A stretch of DNA of 64,000 nt from Tricholoma matsutake (taxonomy: Eukaryota > Basidiomycota > Agaricomycetes > Agaricales > Tricholomataceae), in assembly GCA_026075535.2 (NCBI GenBank), contig AP026539.1, positions 806,001 through 870,000 of the forward strand, in the 5' to 3' direction. Numbering within the stretch: the stretch's first letter is position 1; every line of letters begins with the position of its first letter. Below the pieces are notes generated by a model. That model saw nothing but the letters and a program-made list of their open reading frames with translations. It was not told where the DNA came from and did no database searches. This document shows positions 44,371 to 56,900 of the stretch, piece after piece. Made by a program: the position numbers and the translations under genes.

Positions 44371-47300
44371 TCATCGCTGATCATCCTCGTCGCTATCCCA
44401 TGAATTGAAGCCCAGATCCTTGACACTCGATACAGCTACCAGGAGGGAATGGCTTCCGTCGAATGCGATGAGCATCTTCCCCATGTCCTCCAGTGCGAAA
44501 TCTTCAATCTCCTCAAGAAGTGCCATCTCTTCTTTATCGTTCTCCCCAGCCTCCGACGCAGCGCGATTCGCTCGTCCCTTCCGCCGTTCAGCGAGCAACT
44601 GAAGTTGGCGCTTCGTAGCTTCTATAATTCCAGTCTGGTATTCCGGAGAAAGGGCTGACGGACCACCAATGACACGAAGAGAGTCGGTAAAGCATTTGTA
44701 CAACGAGGCAAGGAAGGAAGGGTCATGTTCAGTGCTTATGCAGGTGATGAGTTGATGAAATGTTGCGGCCACCATCGGGCTAGTCAAAGTATTGCTGGAT
44801 TTTCCACAGGCCAGCAGCATTGGGATGAGCCTGGAGTCGGCCAACTATGAGTGTTGAAACAAGAAGACAAGAAAGAGCTCACATGGCGCATGCTTCTCGT
44901 ACGCCATCATGGAAATAAAATTGTAATGCAGGAAGAGTGACTTCCAGACCCTGTGCCAAGTAAGGCGCAAACCGTGCTCCAAGAGTTGAGCAATAGATAA
45001 CCAGCGTCTCGAAAGCTTGGCATTTTTCCTCGATGGCCGACGTACGTATACCCAACGTTTGGCCGTCCATCATAATCGTCTCCCAGCCTTCCCTATCTTC
45101 CCGTTTATCTTCATCTTCATCTATTCGAAGATCAATAGAATATATGGGGCCAAAGACTTGCATAACGCGCACCATAGACTGAAATATCTGCCTTCGCGCT
45201 CGCGGTGGTAAGAAGTGCAGGCATTACTACAGGGAGGTACGGCTCAAACTCAGGTCCCATGGCCTGGCACACTTTAGCCCAAGTAGCGATGAGGTAATGA
45301 CCGAGTTGTGTATCCGCTGGATCTACGGGACCCTCTGAAATGCATAGTTTAATGTCATCATCTAGGACTGCGCAAGCAATATACTCTGTATTCGTATCAT
45401 TAGCTCCACGAGCGTATTGGCATCTGGTCGAAAGATGTCTCGGCCAACAGCAATTGCTGGATGAACCATAGACATGAACAAGAATAACTCCGAGCAGAGG
45501 AGAATGATAACTAACCAATCAAACCAGCACATTCCATAGCCTTGACCCGTAATTTTTTATACTCGGCTCCATCTGCATTCCTCAAAACATTGAGCAACAA
45601 CGGCATAATCGAAGAGTAATGCTTTAATCAATGCACCTCGTCAACATAGTGTTTTCTCGTATTGAACGACGATTTGACTCACCCTTGCAAACGTAGCTTC
45701 ACTCGCGTCTGCCACCATGGCAAGAGTGGTGATAGCCTGCTCCTGTACGTAGCGCCGGACTGTCGCAGGATCACCATCAGCGTTGAGTAGCTTCAACAAG
45801 CGTTCAACAATCGGATCGAGGTATGGAAGGAGCGTATCCCGCTCTACGCCTTCGCAGAAATTAATTAGGGCTGCAGCGGCATGGGAGTGAACTCTACGAG
45901 GAAAAGGTTGGTCAGCCAGATAGCAAAGTGATGTCGAAGGAAATGAATTTACCTCGGCTCTGGATCCTCGAGTGTTGGAATAAGGACTGCGAAAAGCTGG
46001 TGATGGTATTTCTCTTGAATGACTTCCTAAGGCGTGCGTAAGAAAATCGAATTGACTCCCTGGCATCAACATACGTACCTCAAGATCAGTGCAAAGCTGG
46101 CCCCTAAACCAGCAAAATGAAATAAAGAACCATGATATACCAAATGCACATACACGCATTGACAAGCGGCATACCGAACCCGCGGGTGCGAGTCGGCAAA
46201 CATGGGTGTGACGAGACTACGAAGCGCAAACGTCAGCTTACGATAACATATGGAAACGGGAAAATCGTACTCGACGATCTTCCCTAGTTCATTCTGCATG
46301 ACCTACAAATTACAAACTACGATGTGAGCACGACAAACAAGCAAGGGCAAGAATGCAAACCTTGCCCGTCCCTTCTCCAATGGCAGCTATCGCCATCAGC
46401 CCGGCATGGCGAACTCGCCAATCATAACTGGCCAGCATCGAGGGAATATACTGCCGAAATCGTAAGCGGAAGCACTGAAACCACAGTCGAACGGCTTCGC
46501 GATACCTGGAAAGCAGGCGGCAACACAACCCTCCCGCCCATGGCACATGCCAACCTATCCAAAGATTGTTCATACAGTGTGGGCGGGGACTCAGTATCCG
46601 ACGAACTGGAATTATTGGAAGGCTAGATGAACACGCGGCGGATAAGAACCGACGGCTGTCAGACGATAATGAACAGAAACTGACATCTTCTGCCAACCAC
46701 GCGTCTAACCCGCTTCCCGTGCCCTCGTCCTCCTCAAACTCGCCCATCGCCTCCAAACACGCACGGACCATAATCTCCACCCACCCAGGAACCTTCTTCA
46801 CCATGCTCGGTTTCGCCTCCGACAGGCTAAGCATAAACTCCAATGTTGACAGCCGCAGCGTTTGCTTCTGGTCGTCGTCTTCGCCGGTGTCCTGATCGCC
46901 CTGCGGTTGCGGAGAAGCTGAAGATGCAGCAGAGGTTGATAGTGGAGAGGGCGGCGGGGACGAGGGGTTCGTGGAGGGTGGCGGGAAAACAAATGCGCCT
47001 TGTCTAGATCCGCTGCCTCCGGGGAAAGGCCTCCCCACGGTTGGAGTGGGCCCGCAATCCACCGGCGGCAGTATCAGACCGGGGAGAAAGGTTAGGAGCG
47101 CAGGAAGATGGGGTGCAAAGAGCGTAGGGTGAGTCGTGCACAGTGGGGTGAGGGTAGAAAAGAACGTGGACAAATGATGATAGTTTGACGTTGGAGATGA
47201 GGATGTGGGTACAGGTGTCGCGGAGAGGGAGGACGCAAGGGCGGGAAGCGTGTCTAACATTGGGGAGAGCAGAGAGAGGGATTTCGAGAGCTGAGACGCG

Positions 47301-48434
47301 TCTGCAGCGGTCAGGTATGCCACTGATGCGAGGAGGGCAGCATGCCGGACCTACGGATTCACCATCAGCCACTACTGTACGAAATATAGGTTAAAACGTA
47401 CCTCAACGCTGTAGCCATCTTGTAATCCCCGCCGGAACACGGTCAGCACCGCATCGGTCTGCAAATCCATCACAAGGTTCGGGCATCCCGCAAAGACCCC
47501 ATACGCGCTCTCCCTTAAACCCGCTCCACCCATTCCACTACCATCTCCCTGCGCCTGCGCCATGCTAAATACTTGAGCTTGCAGTGCGTGCCACGGGCGC
47601 CCACGCATCATGCCGTGATTCGCAATATCGCAGACCGTGTCGACAGTCTTCTTTCGCACCTGTGGTGCTGGCTCGTGGGAGAGAGAATGTAGGAGCAAAC
47701 GCTCGAGGGTGGTGAGCGTCTGCGAGGAGAGATGGTCATACAGCGTCAGCCGCGGTGCTGGATGTGGATGGCGAGGTTGAGTGGGTGTAGAAGCTGGTCT
47801 GAAAAGTAGGCGCCTGAGAAGGACGAGGGAGAAGGAACGCATCTAGGACACATATTTTAGCACGGCGTAAAACAGCATATTTAGACACAGCATAACACAA
47901 AACGGGTGAAGCGCCGGTGTAACAGACGGCTTGGGGCATCCGCTTCCACTCAACCACGAGCACTTTGATAAGGAATAACATATAGAAAGGAAAGACGAGA
48001 AGTTCAACAGAAAACGGGTATGTTCGCCATCCTAGTTACTTTTCTCTCTCGGTGTAGCTGCGCGATCGCCTCTCCATCAAGCTTCACTAAACATAGCTTG
48101 TAAATCGTGCTGGTGTGCCATATCTCCAACACAACTACATCCGTTGTACACCCGTTCCCCCGAGCAATGGACAACAAAGAACTCACCACTTCGGTTTCGG
48201 CAGCAATGGCAAACTGAGCCAATGCAAGAAGATAAAGCTCTGGGGTGTGTGCCAGGCGTTCATTCACAGCTTTTTCTGCACTAAACCAATAGAAGATCCT
48301 CAGCGATCCCGAGAGACAATGTCCGAGATCAATGAACGCACGCACCTTGAACGGATCTCGTTATCTCCCAGCACCAGATTTGAAAGGATCTGGGTGAGTT
48401 CTGCAGTGATCTCTGGAGGCACGACAGACTCCAT
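44371..48434 (-). CDS. Importin beta-3 / karyopherin Kap121 (IPO5 family)
   Basis: A HEAT-repeat nuclear import receptor that binds cargo and RanGTP and shuttles through the nuclear pore. I read 16 exons: 48346-48434, 48187-48280, 47402-47842, 46685-47350, 46506-46622, 46361-46450, 46271-46302, 46154-46216, 46079-46103, 45953-46026, 45683-45893, 45516-45621, 45385-45456, 45173-45334, 44883-45120, 44371-44830. All splices are GT-AG and the frame is preserved, giving 979 aa. Family landmarks: [93 protein letters not shown] and [13 protein letters not shown]. It ends in an acidic [10 protein letters not shown]. Human IPO5 is about 1100 aa, so the C-terminal HEAT repeats seem to be missing or replaced. 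The N-terminal start is the only ATG in frame with the first exon. Confidence 0.9.
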
Positions 48435-48837
48435 GATTGAGCTCGTCGTATAGAAGGACTTGAAGTATCGCTAGACGGCGTCGATGACAGCGAGAATGAT
48501 GAAAGCAGAAGACAAGATGTGGCAACAGCCGATCAATTTACCCGCCACGTGCTCCGAGCTCCTATTCGGATAACTTTTAATGAAACTGAAAATCGGTCAC
48601 AATATCTCTCACGCAATCCTCCGACCATCGGGGCATAAGTACTTTGTCTTCGATTCGTATACCAGATCCGCGGAAGTGTAGTAGAAGTCAGTGATGTAGG
48701 CAGAATCACATATTCTGCCATCATATAACCCTACAAGTCGTACGACTAGTGAATGTTCGATAGTTGTTCTAAAAACTCCTGGCGAAAATCCTATAAATAT
48801 ATATGTTGTGTTCAAATCCGTGGGTCTGTGCATTGAG

Positions 48838-50366
48838 TCACTTGCGAGAGATCGTAGCAGTGATCAATCCACTGTGGAAAATGATGAGCACTGGAAATTG
48901 AGATTTAAGGGTTGAGAAGAGACAGACCTGGCGATGAGCGGAATGAATACTTCTGCTTCTGATCTGAAAGATCAGAACGAGATCAGCATGGGTGAAAGGG
49001 GGAAAAACCACGACAGTAAAGAATATCACGGGATGAGCGAAAGAAAATGCAAGTCGATAAAAAACGAGATTTAAAAAAACGATTAACTGACGATTTCATA
49101 TTCTCCACGCCTATGTAACGCATATCGACGGGGACGTAATGCTTATTTGGCAGCGCGTAAGAGACGCTCTGGATGCCCCTGTTCTGTGCGATGACGAGCT
49201 GTGCCATTCTATATAGCGTAGCCTACAGAAGAAGGAATTAGTAAAAGCCAATTGAAACAAGAATCAAATGCACCTGTACACTAGCACTCTCGTCATCCGC
49301 AAATACTTTCATTGTAACATTTCTGGCTCTCTCCGAAACCTCAGGGTCCCATACTCCGCCTTCGAGTTCCACATCGGCAGCCACAGTAAACTCCAGCTTC
49401 TTCTCGTCCGTCGGTGCCGTTACGTCAAACGGGGCGAAAGTGTAGGAGACATCGATTGCGGTGGACAATATGCGATCATCCACTTCAACGAGTGTTGTGT
49501 ACTCGTCGCGAATGAAGGAGTTGAATGCGGAGCCTGTGGATTTAAGGACTAGGAACGGAGGAGAGGTCAAATTCCGGAAGTGAGTCAAAAATGAGTAACA
49601 TGCCCAACAGGTCCCTGATCCCCGCCGTGACATGCGCCACTATCCGATTTTTTCCGGCTGTAGCATCGACCTAGGGTTGCGTTAGATAATTAACCTAACA
49701 TGCATACAGATAGAGAATGATATGTACCTCAACGTCTATAACCCTCTTATCATCCCCGTCTCGATAGAATGAGTGAGTATGGTCGTTGGCGTTGATTCCA
49801 TCGGGAGCTTGCCTCTCCAGATTGACTTCAGTGTTATCGACTTTGATGCGAGTCCAACGCAGCTGCTCCACTGTGATAAACGCCTTTTTGATATGAGCGT
49901 ATCGTGAGACAAGGTGGGTGCCCAGATGTAGGGCGAACCGTTCTGGAATGAGTACGTGTGGCGAGACTTTCGCTAGATCTGCACGGTATTAATTGCCCTG
50001 AGACTGGAATGGGAAAACAGTGATGAAGTCGTACAGTAAGTGATGTTCTTTACTATAATGATAGAGAAGCGAGGAATTTAGCTCAAAGAGGTCAAGGTTA
50101 GGGGGAAGATAAGCGTGACTTACTAGAATCGGTGGTTACAACAACTGAATTGTCTGCTTCTGTATAGCTAGAGGAGTAGAGTTCTACCTCGGTGACATCC
50201 AGTAAGTAAGAACTCACCTAGGGACGATATCTCCTTCTAGAAGTGCAGTAACGTTATACTCGACGACATGGTGCCACTTTCCCTCTCGGACGACACGCAA
50301 GACTCTTATTTTCTCTTTCCCATACCTGGCACTTGTGACAGAAACTGAAGGGACGATTCCAGACAT
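48838..50366 (-). CDS. Urate oxidase (uricase)
   Basis: Oxidises urate to 5-hydroxyisourate in purine catabolism, normally in peroxisomes. Nine exons: 50218-50366, 50124-50167, 50035-50052, 49728-49978, 49604-49670, 49274-49548, 49092-49222, 48928-48963, 48838-48871; 334 aa. Exon 3 is only 18 nt. Intron 5 (49549-49603) starts GC (G|GCATGT) rather than GT; only this splice joins RDLL to VLKSTGSAF in frame. Known uricase residues are visible: the catalytic Lys in ARYGK, Thr-Asp in TTDS, the Gln of ASVQATLYRMA, and Asn/His in ALPNKHYVPVDM. Other signatures are EADNSVVVTTDS, DHTHSFYRDGDDKRVID and FIRDEYTTLVEVDDRIL. The C-terminus is ...GLITATISRK, a non-standard PTS1. A Gypsy LTR begins 70 bp upstream of the ATG. 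Confidence 0.93.
49549..49603 (-). other. GC-AG intron in uricase
   Basis: 55 nt, donor GCATGT, acceptor TTCCTAG. Any GT donor nearby puts the conserved LLVLKSTGSAF out of frame. Confidence 0.8.
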
Positions 50367-50436
50367 GAGGCCTGAGGAGCGCTAGCAGAGGAAACGCTTA
50401 GGTCAGCTGAGTCAGCGTGTCTACAACATAAGTTGC

Positions 50437-50774
50437 TGTAAGGATAGCGTGATCCGGGTGATGCACGCTCCGGTATTTTCCTTATCATCTATCCGTTCCG
50501 TTATTTCATTTATTTCGTCTCTATGGTTTCTTTCCTTTTCTTTTACCCTATCTCTTCTCATACGATGACTTATCTGTATTTCCAATTCCCTGCTGCTTAC
50601 TACTTGACAACGAGCTGGACTCTTTATTTAGATACCCGACGAGCCCGAATTCTTACTTATATAAACGAACAGTTTTGTAACTAGTAGAAGAAGATTTAGA
50701 GCCCATTAAACTGTCTATCGAGTGACATTAGAACTTAGTGTGCTAGAACCGTGATTCGTTATGCTTATATCACA
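50437..50774 (+). repeat. Gypsy 5' LTR
   Basis: TGTAAGGATAGCG...TTATATCACA, with TATA box TTATATAAACG near 50658. It differs from the 3' LTR at 15 of 338 positions. Confidence 0.95.
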
Positions 50775-50929
50775 TATTTTTGACAGTCTACTCGCTCAAA
50801 CTTTACTACTACCAAACTTCGACTCGCTTCACATCTGGATCTCTTAGTCTGATCAACTGAGGCTCTTACTGCTAGGCGACACCTTTGCGACAACTATTCT
50901 ACAATTCACCTATATTGAAACACTTCATC

Positions 50930-53900
50930 ATGTCTGAAACTCGTTACCCACTTTGTAACCGTCTGGACCGTGAATATGTGGCTGCACCAACTCCAGGTGA
51001 GATACTATCTAGATCTGCCGGTATGACTAACCTTGAGTCGGCGGGAGTGGCCCCTTTGCCCCTCAGTTTGACGTCTGGCCCCGCCATGGAGGAGGCAGCT
51101 ACAGCGCGTAACGAGCAGAATTTTCCTATTGACCAAGTTGTTAGCCCTCGCTTGTATAGTGATGTGGTTGTGACTAGACCATCCTCTGCTGCTAGTCGGC
51201 ATGATGATACCCAGCTAGACGCGGGTATTTCGGAGATCTGTTCAGCTCCAATTACACCTTATGTTGAAAGCTTCTCGTCTCAGGTAGACCATGCTTTCAA
51301 TGACAATTTGAACTTGTACTCTTCCACTCAAGTACTGACTGAAGATTCTCCTGATGAGGAGACTAACAGAAATGAACCTTGGACTTTAGTTGAGTCCAAG
51401 CGAGCCCGAAGACGTCGTCATTCTGACACTGGAACTACTAAGTTTTTGAGAGGAAACAGTTTGACATCTGAACAAGAAATTACAGTTAAGACTGCTGAAC
51501 AGAATTTGACCACTGAAGAATGAGAATGAATTGATCGTCGTTATGAGAAAGTGCACTTTGATAACGATAGAGATGAATCTTCGAGGGATGAGGGACCCTC
51601 AAAAGGAAAAGGTATTGACCCTGAAAATTGGGGAACCTTGAGATTTGAACCATCCAAATTGGATGTGAATGCCCAAAAAGAGGCAATAAAGACTTGGAAT
51701 GAAATCCGAGACCAGGACCAACATAAGGGATCTAAGGAGAAGGCTCCTCATCAGAAATATTCCAATCATAAAGCTCAAGTTGGGAGTGTAACGGATGAAG
51801 GCACACCGAAAGCGAGTGCCCCTGCTGCAGCTAAACAGAATCCCTCTGAAACCAAGTTCACACCAATGTCAGATGCTTTGTTGAGTCGGATAGCGAACAC
51901 CATAAAGGGTCATTGACGACCAAACATTTGTCAGGAATGACAAAGCTCGGATATATGGCCTTTATCTCAAATTGCCCCTGGAAGTTTTCTAGGTCGAGCT
52001 ATGAGCCATATTGAAGAAAATGAACACTTACCTTCAGACCCATCTGATAGTTCATCCAGCTCCTCTAAGTCTACAAGTTCCTCTGACCCTGAGAGTGGAA
52101 CTAATGGAGAAGGAAGAAGTCGTCAAACACGATCTCAATCAACTCGATCGAGGCCATCAAAACTGAGACACAAAACATTGTTGAAGCCGCTCGCACCATT
52201 GGATTATGATGGCACGGCTGATGCTCATAGTTACCACTGATTCATGACTGAGGGAACTGACTATGTCATTTCGGGTCAAGTTCAAAAATGACGAAGAGTT
52301 TTTGTACTCTCCTATTATTTGAAGGGCAAAGCTTACGATTTCTACACTCAGAAGGTAGCCATGAATGCTTATGATTGGAGTTTGAAACAGTTTTTTGAGG
52401 AGTTATTTAATTACTGTTTCCCTATCAATTACCATATGAAGCAAAGAGAAAGACTCCGTAAATGTTTCCAGAATTCAAAGACTGTATCAGAATTCATCTA
52501 TGAGCTAGAAGAGATAATCAACATGATTGGACTGGTAGATGAAAGAGAAAAAGTTGTACGCCTATGGGATGGCTTTTGACCTGTGATCCAGAAAGGACTC
52601 TGGTGTGATGGGTACAACCCCGAAGTATCATCGTGGGATGAAATAAAGCATGCTGCACAGGTTATCAAATTGTCAGAAGAAGTATCCGATAGGCGGGAGC
52701 GTCGTGTTACGTTTGACACCAATGGTAGCAATTCCGTACCCAGCTTCCCTAGGAACAGACGGAATGAGACAACTCCCTATGAGAATAATAGCAATAGGAC
52801 TGGTAAACACTCACAGAACAATTGTCGACGTGAGGAGCACCAGAAAACTTATCGAAATGATAACCCTCATGACAACTCCCAAGGGAATTATCATCGTTCC
52901 AATAATAACACTGGTAACTCCAACCCAAACCGGGGGAATCAGAATAGTATGCCCCACCGAGAAAGCCGCCCAAGGCCTCAATTAAGTGCTAAGGAGTGAA
53001 ATGAGTATCTTGCCGCTGGAAAATGCTTCAATTGTGGAGAAACGGGACACATTGGCCGGAACTGCCCACGCGGAGGTTCAATGACTTCGAATAAACCCAA
53101 TAGACCCCCTGGTATCGCTTCGCACAATGTCGAGGTTAATTTTGATAGGTTCGATAATGTTGGAGGATTAACCGAAATGACAGAAATTCCTGTCACAAGC
53201 ATTGGGATCAGTCCTGAGCTGCAGAATGAATTTGAGGAATGTACTACACCTTTGACAATGAGTGATCTGATTGCTTCACGTGCAACAGCTGTGGTGGAGC
53301 AAATGCGGCCCTATCCTTTTGATGAATCACCAATTGAGGATAGCCGGTTCTTAGTGTACCAATTTGAAGAGGATCAATATGTGATTACGGATCAGGAACT
53401 CTGTGATGATGAATACATTAGCGGTGAACTACTCATGCAAGGAAGCTTTAACTTGCCTGAGTGGTATGCGGCTCAACGCGCCCAGCAAAACAATGGGAAC
53501 TTATGCACTAATAATCGATGGGCATGGGGCCCATTGATGGGAGATGTTGTCCAGTGGGAATTGAGTCGACTGATCTCTCAGGGCATTGATTTGTATCCTA
53601 GGTATCCAGATGAACCCGCCGAGAGGTGGGAAGTTGTGAACGTAGGCTTTGGCTATACTGTCACAGATAGGGCTGTAGGAACAACAGTCTCTGTGCCAAA
53701 TGAGTTAGTATTTAAATCGACTGACCTGATAATGTGGTTTGCGAATTGCTTATGGGAGGAGCACGAAGCATGAACCAGACAAAAACACTCTGCAGATGAA
53801 GAGTCAGATACAGGAAATAATAATGAACCATCAGACCATGGTGATAGTTTTGGAGACGACAGTAATTTCGACTTGGATTTACTCACAGAAGTTGATTCGC

Positions 53901-56900
53901 TTGATGAACTTAGAGATTACAAAAAATGTAAAACAAGATGTGAAGATGTGAATCCATGGCTAAATGAGGTGGCAATTGCTGATAACCAATTGTTAGCTTT
54001 ACATGTAAGTGGTATACAAGTTCCACGAGGTACTTACGCCGGACTCCAATGAAATGCGGCAACCCTGAAAGACTTCGCACGCTTGGTTCCTAAACCAATT
54101 GTGATTGTGGTGCAGATTAATGGCCATCCAGCCCAAGCATTGCTTGATTCCGGATCACTGGGAGATTTTATGTCTACAGCATTGGCTGATCAACTAAAAG
54201 TAAAAAAGGTAGAACTTCGAAAACCCTTACCGCTGCAATTGGCTGTCCAAGGATCTTGCTCCAAAGTTAATTGGGGTACTACTGTAAATTTCAAATATCA
54301 GTCAATTAATGAAGAACGGCATTTTGATATAGCAAACTTATCTAGCTATGACATTATACTAGGGACACCATGGTTGTATGCGCATCATATGACAATGGGT
54401 ATTAACCCAGCGCGTGTGATTGTTGGTAGCAATGAGGCATTACCACTTAAGGGTGACGCCATAACAAAAATATCTTCATGTGCTATGGAGGTTGCTGAGG
54501 AAGATCTTCAACGGGCTAGAGATGAATTGATTGAGTATGCCCGCCCACTGTGCAAAGAAATGGTAGAGACAGGCTTACCGCCATTGTGAGCCATAAATCA
54601 TGAAATCCCGTTGATTGATGTTGGGAAGGTTTACCCTTGGCGACCGTCTCGGTGTCCTGAAATGTTCCGACCTCAATGGACGGTGAAAAAGAATGCTTAC
54701 CTGGCATCGGGGCGTTGGAAAGTTACTAGTGCCTGAAACATGGTGCCGATGTTGCTGATTCCTAAACCTGGTGCTAAAACTGGTGAAATCCCACAGTTAT
54801 GAACGGTTGTAGACTTATGTTCATGAAATGCAAATACATTAAAGATGACTTCACCATTACCAGATATTGATGGTATGCTTCGGCGCATTGCAGGCACTAA
54901 GTATAAATCATTGTTAGATTCAAAGGATGCATATGAGCAGATCCGGATTATACCTGAACATGTTGAGTGATCTGCAGTAATGACGCCTGATGGGAATATG
55001 GTAAGCTTGGTCATTCAGCAAGGGGATTGCAACACACCTGCTACATACCAGGCCGTGATGAACCATATCTTCTCTGCGTACATAGGTCGGTTTCTGGATG
55101 TTTATCTTGACAATATCGTGGTATATTCGAATTTGCTAGAGGAACATTTAAAACATGTCAGGATTGTAATTGATGTTTTACGAGAGGAAAAACTTTACCT
55201 AAGTTTAAAGAAACTTCACTTTTTGGCTGAGGAACTTCGCCTGCTGGGGCGTATAGTTGGACACAAGGGAATTTGAATGGATCCGGCCAAGGTTGATTCT
55301 GTCATAGCATGGAAAACGCCTATGAATCGAGACCTTCTCTGAGGTTTCCTGGGAGCTGTAGGCTATCTGGTTGATGACCTCGCAGCGGTTTGTATCCCTA
55401 TGGCTGTGTTGCATGGCTTGACAGGGGATACTGTACCTTACTGTTGGGAGTACACGCATCAGCGTGCATTTGAAGATATCAAAAAGATCATTGATAGTGG
55501 GCAGAACCGTCATTGAGTGCCAATCCAATACCATGCAGATGCCGAGCCTGTTTATCTAATTACAGATGGTTGTGCAATGGGTATCGCTGGCGTTGTGGGC
55601 CAAGGTGCTGAGTGGAAGAATGCGAGAGTAGCTGCATTCTACTCCGCTAAGTTGAATTCGGCACAACAAAACTATCCTGTGCTTGAGATAGAGATGTTAG
55701 CAGGTGTCGAAACGATGCTTCGACACTGTGATATACTTCAGGGTGTGAAGTTTAAGTGGATCACTGACCATAAGGGATTAGTTCACCTCCTGGGGCAGAA
55801 GGATCTTTCCGGGCGACAGGCATGATGGATGGAAAAAATTAGTGAACTCATTTTTGAGGTCGTATACATACCGGGCGAAGAGAATGTATTAGCTGATGCA
55901 TTATTGTGTATGTATTCTAATGATGCACCTGGGACAGTACGTGCTAGGTCAGAATACACTTATCATGATGTAGCTGATAATGATGTATTGCTGGTACATG
56001 GTATCTCGATGCCTGTATTGACGGGCACTGAGGCTGTGTCCAATACTTGGAAATGGCAAATCATGGCTGTAACGAATGGGGATCGTGCTGATTTTGTTGC
56101 CACGAATGTCCAACAAAAGGAGGGTGGGAACTGGGACAAAAATGTGAACAAAAATGCGAAACTCATGACGGGAACTGATAAAACCAGACTCACTATCAAA
56201 ATTCCTGCAAGCAAACCTGCAATAACAAAGAATAGAGAGGAATCTCTGGACCAGAAAGAATGACTTACAATTAGGATACCTGCACGGAAGCCCAAACCTT
56301 CCATGGAACACGCCACAGAACATGCCACAAAGATGGTACCTGCTTCTGATCTAGCTGTCAATATGACTGATGACGATCAATCACTGATTAGTGTTGTAGC
56401 TGGAGGGCATGAGGGATTCGACTTACCAAACATCTTGAGGAATCAATATAAGATTGATTTGTTCTTCAAGAATATCCTCGAGAATCCTAGACACTACAAG
56501 AATTTTGTATTGGATGATGGACTCATATACATCAAAATGAATGATAGGAACTTACTGTGCATTCCTAAGTTGCATGTTCAGGGATGGAACGTTCGTGAGA
56601 TTGTAATTGCTGAGGCACATTCATTATTAGCCCATTTGGGAGCTAGTAAAACCCTAGCTTACCTTAGGGACAATGTGTGGTGGAAGGATATGACTTCTGA
56701 TACTACATTCTACTGCCAGTCTTGTGTGACCTGTAGACGGAGTAAACCATCAACACAAAAACCCTATGGATTATTGAATCCATTAGACGTACCATCATAC
56801 CCATAGGAATCAATAGGAGTCGATTTCGTGGGGCCATTACCTGAGTCTAGGAATAGGAATGGTACCTTTAATTCTATAACAGTTGTAATATGTTTGCTTA

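Noticed and set aside
46324..46895. Plus-strand ORFs across the importin gene
   Set aside because: They lie antisense to exons whose spliced product matches the importin family along its length.
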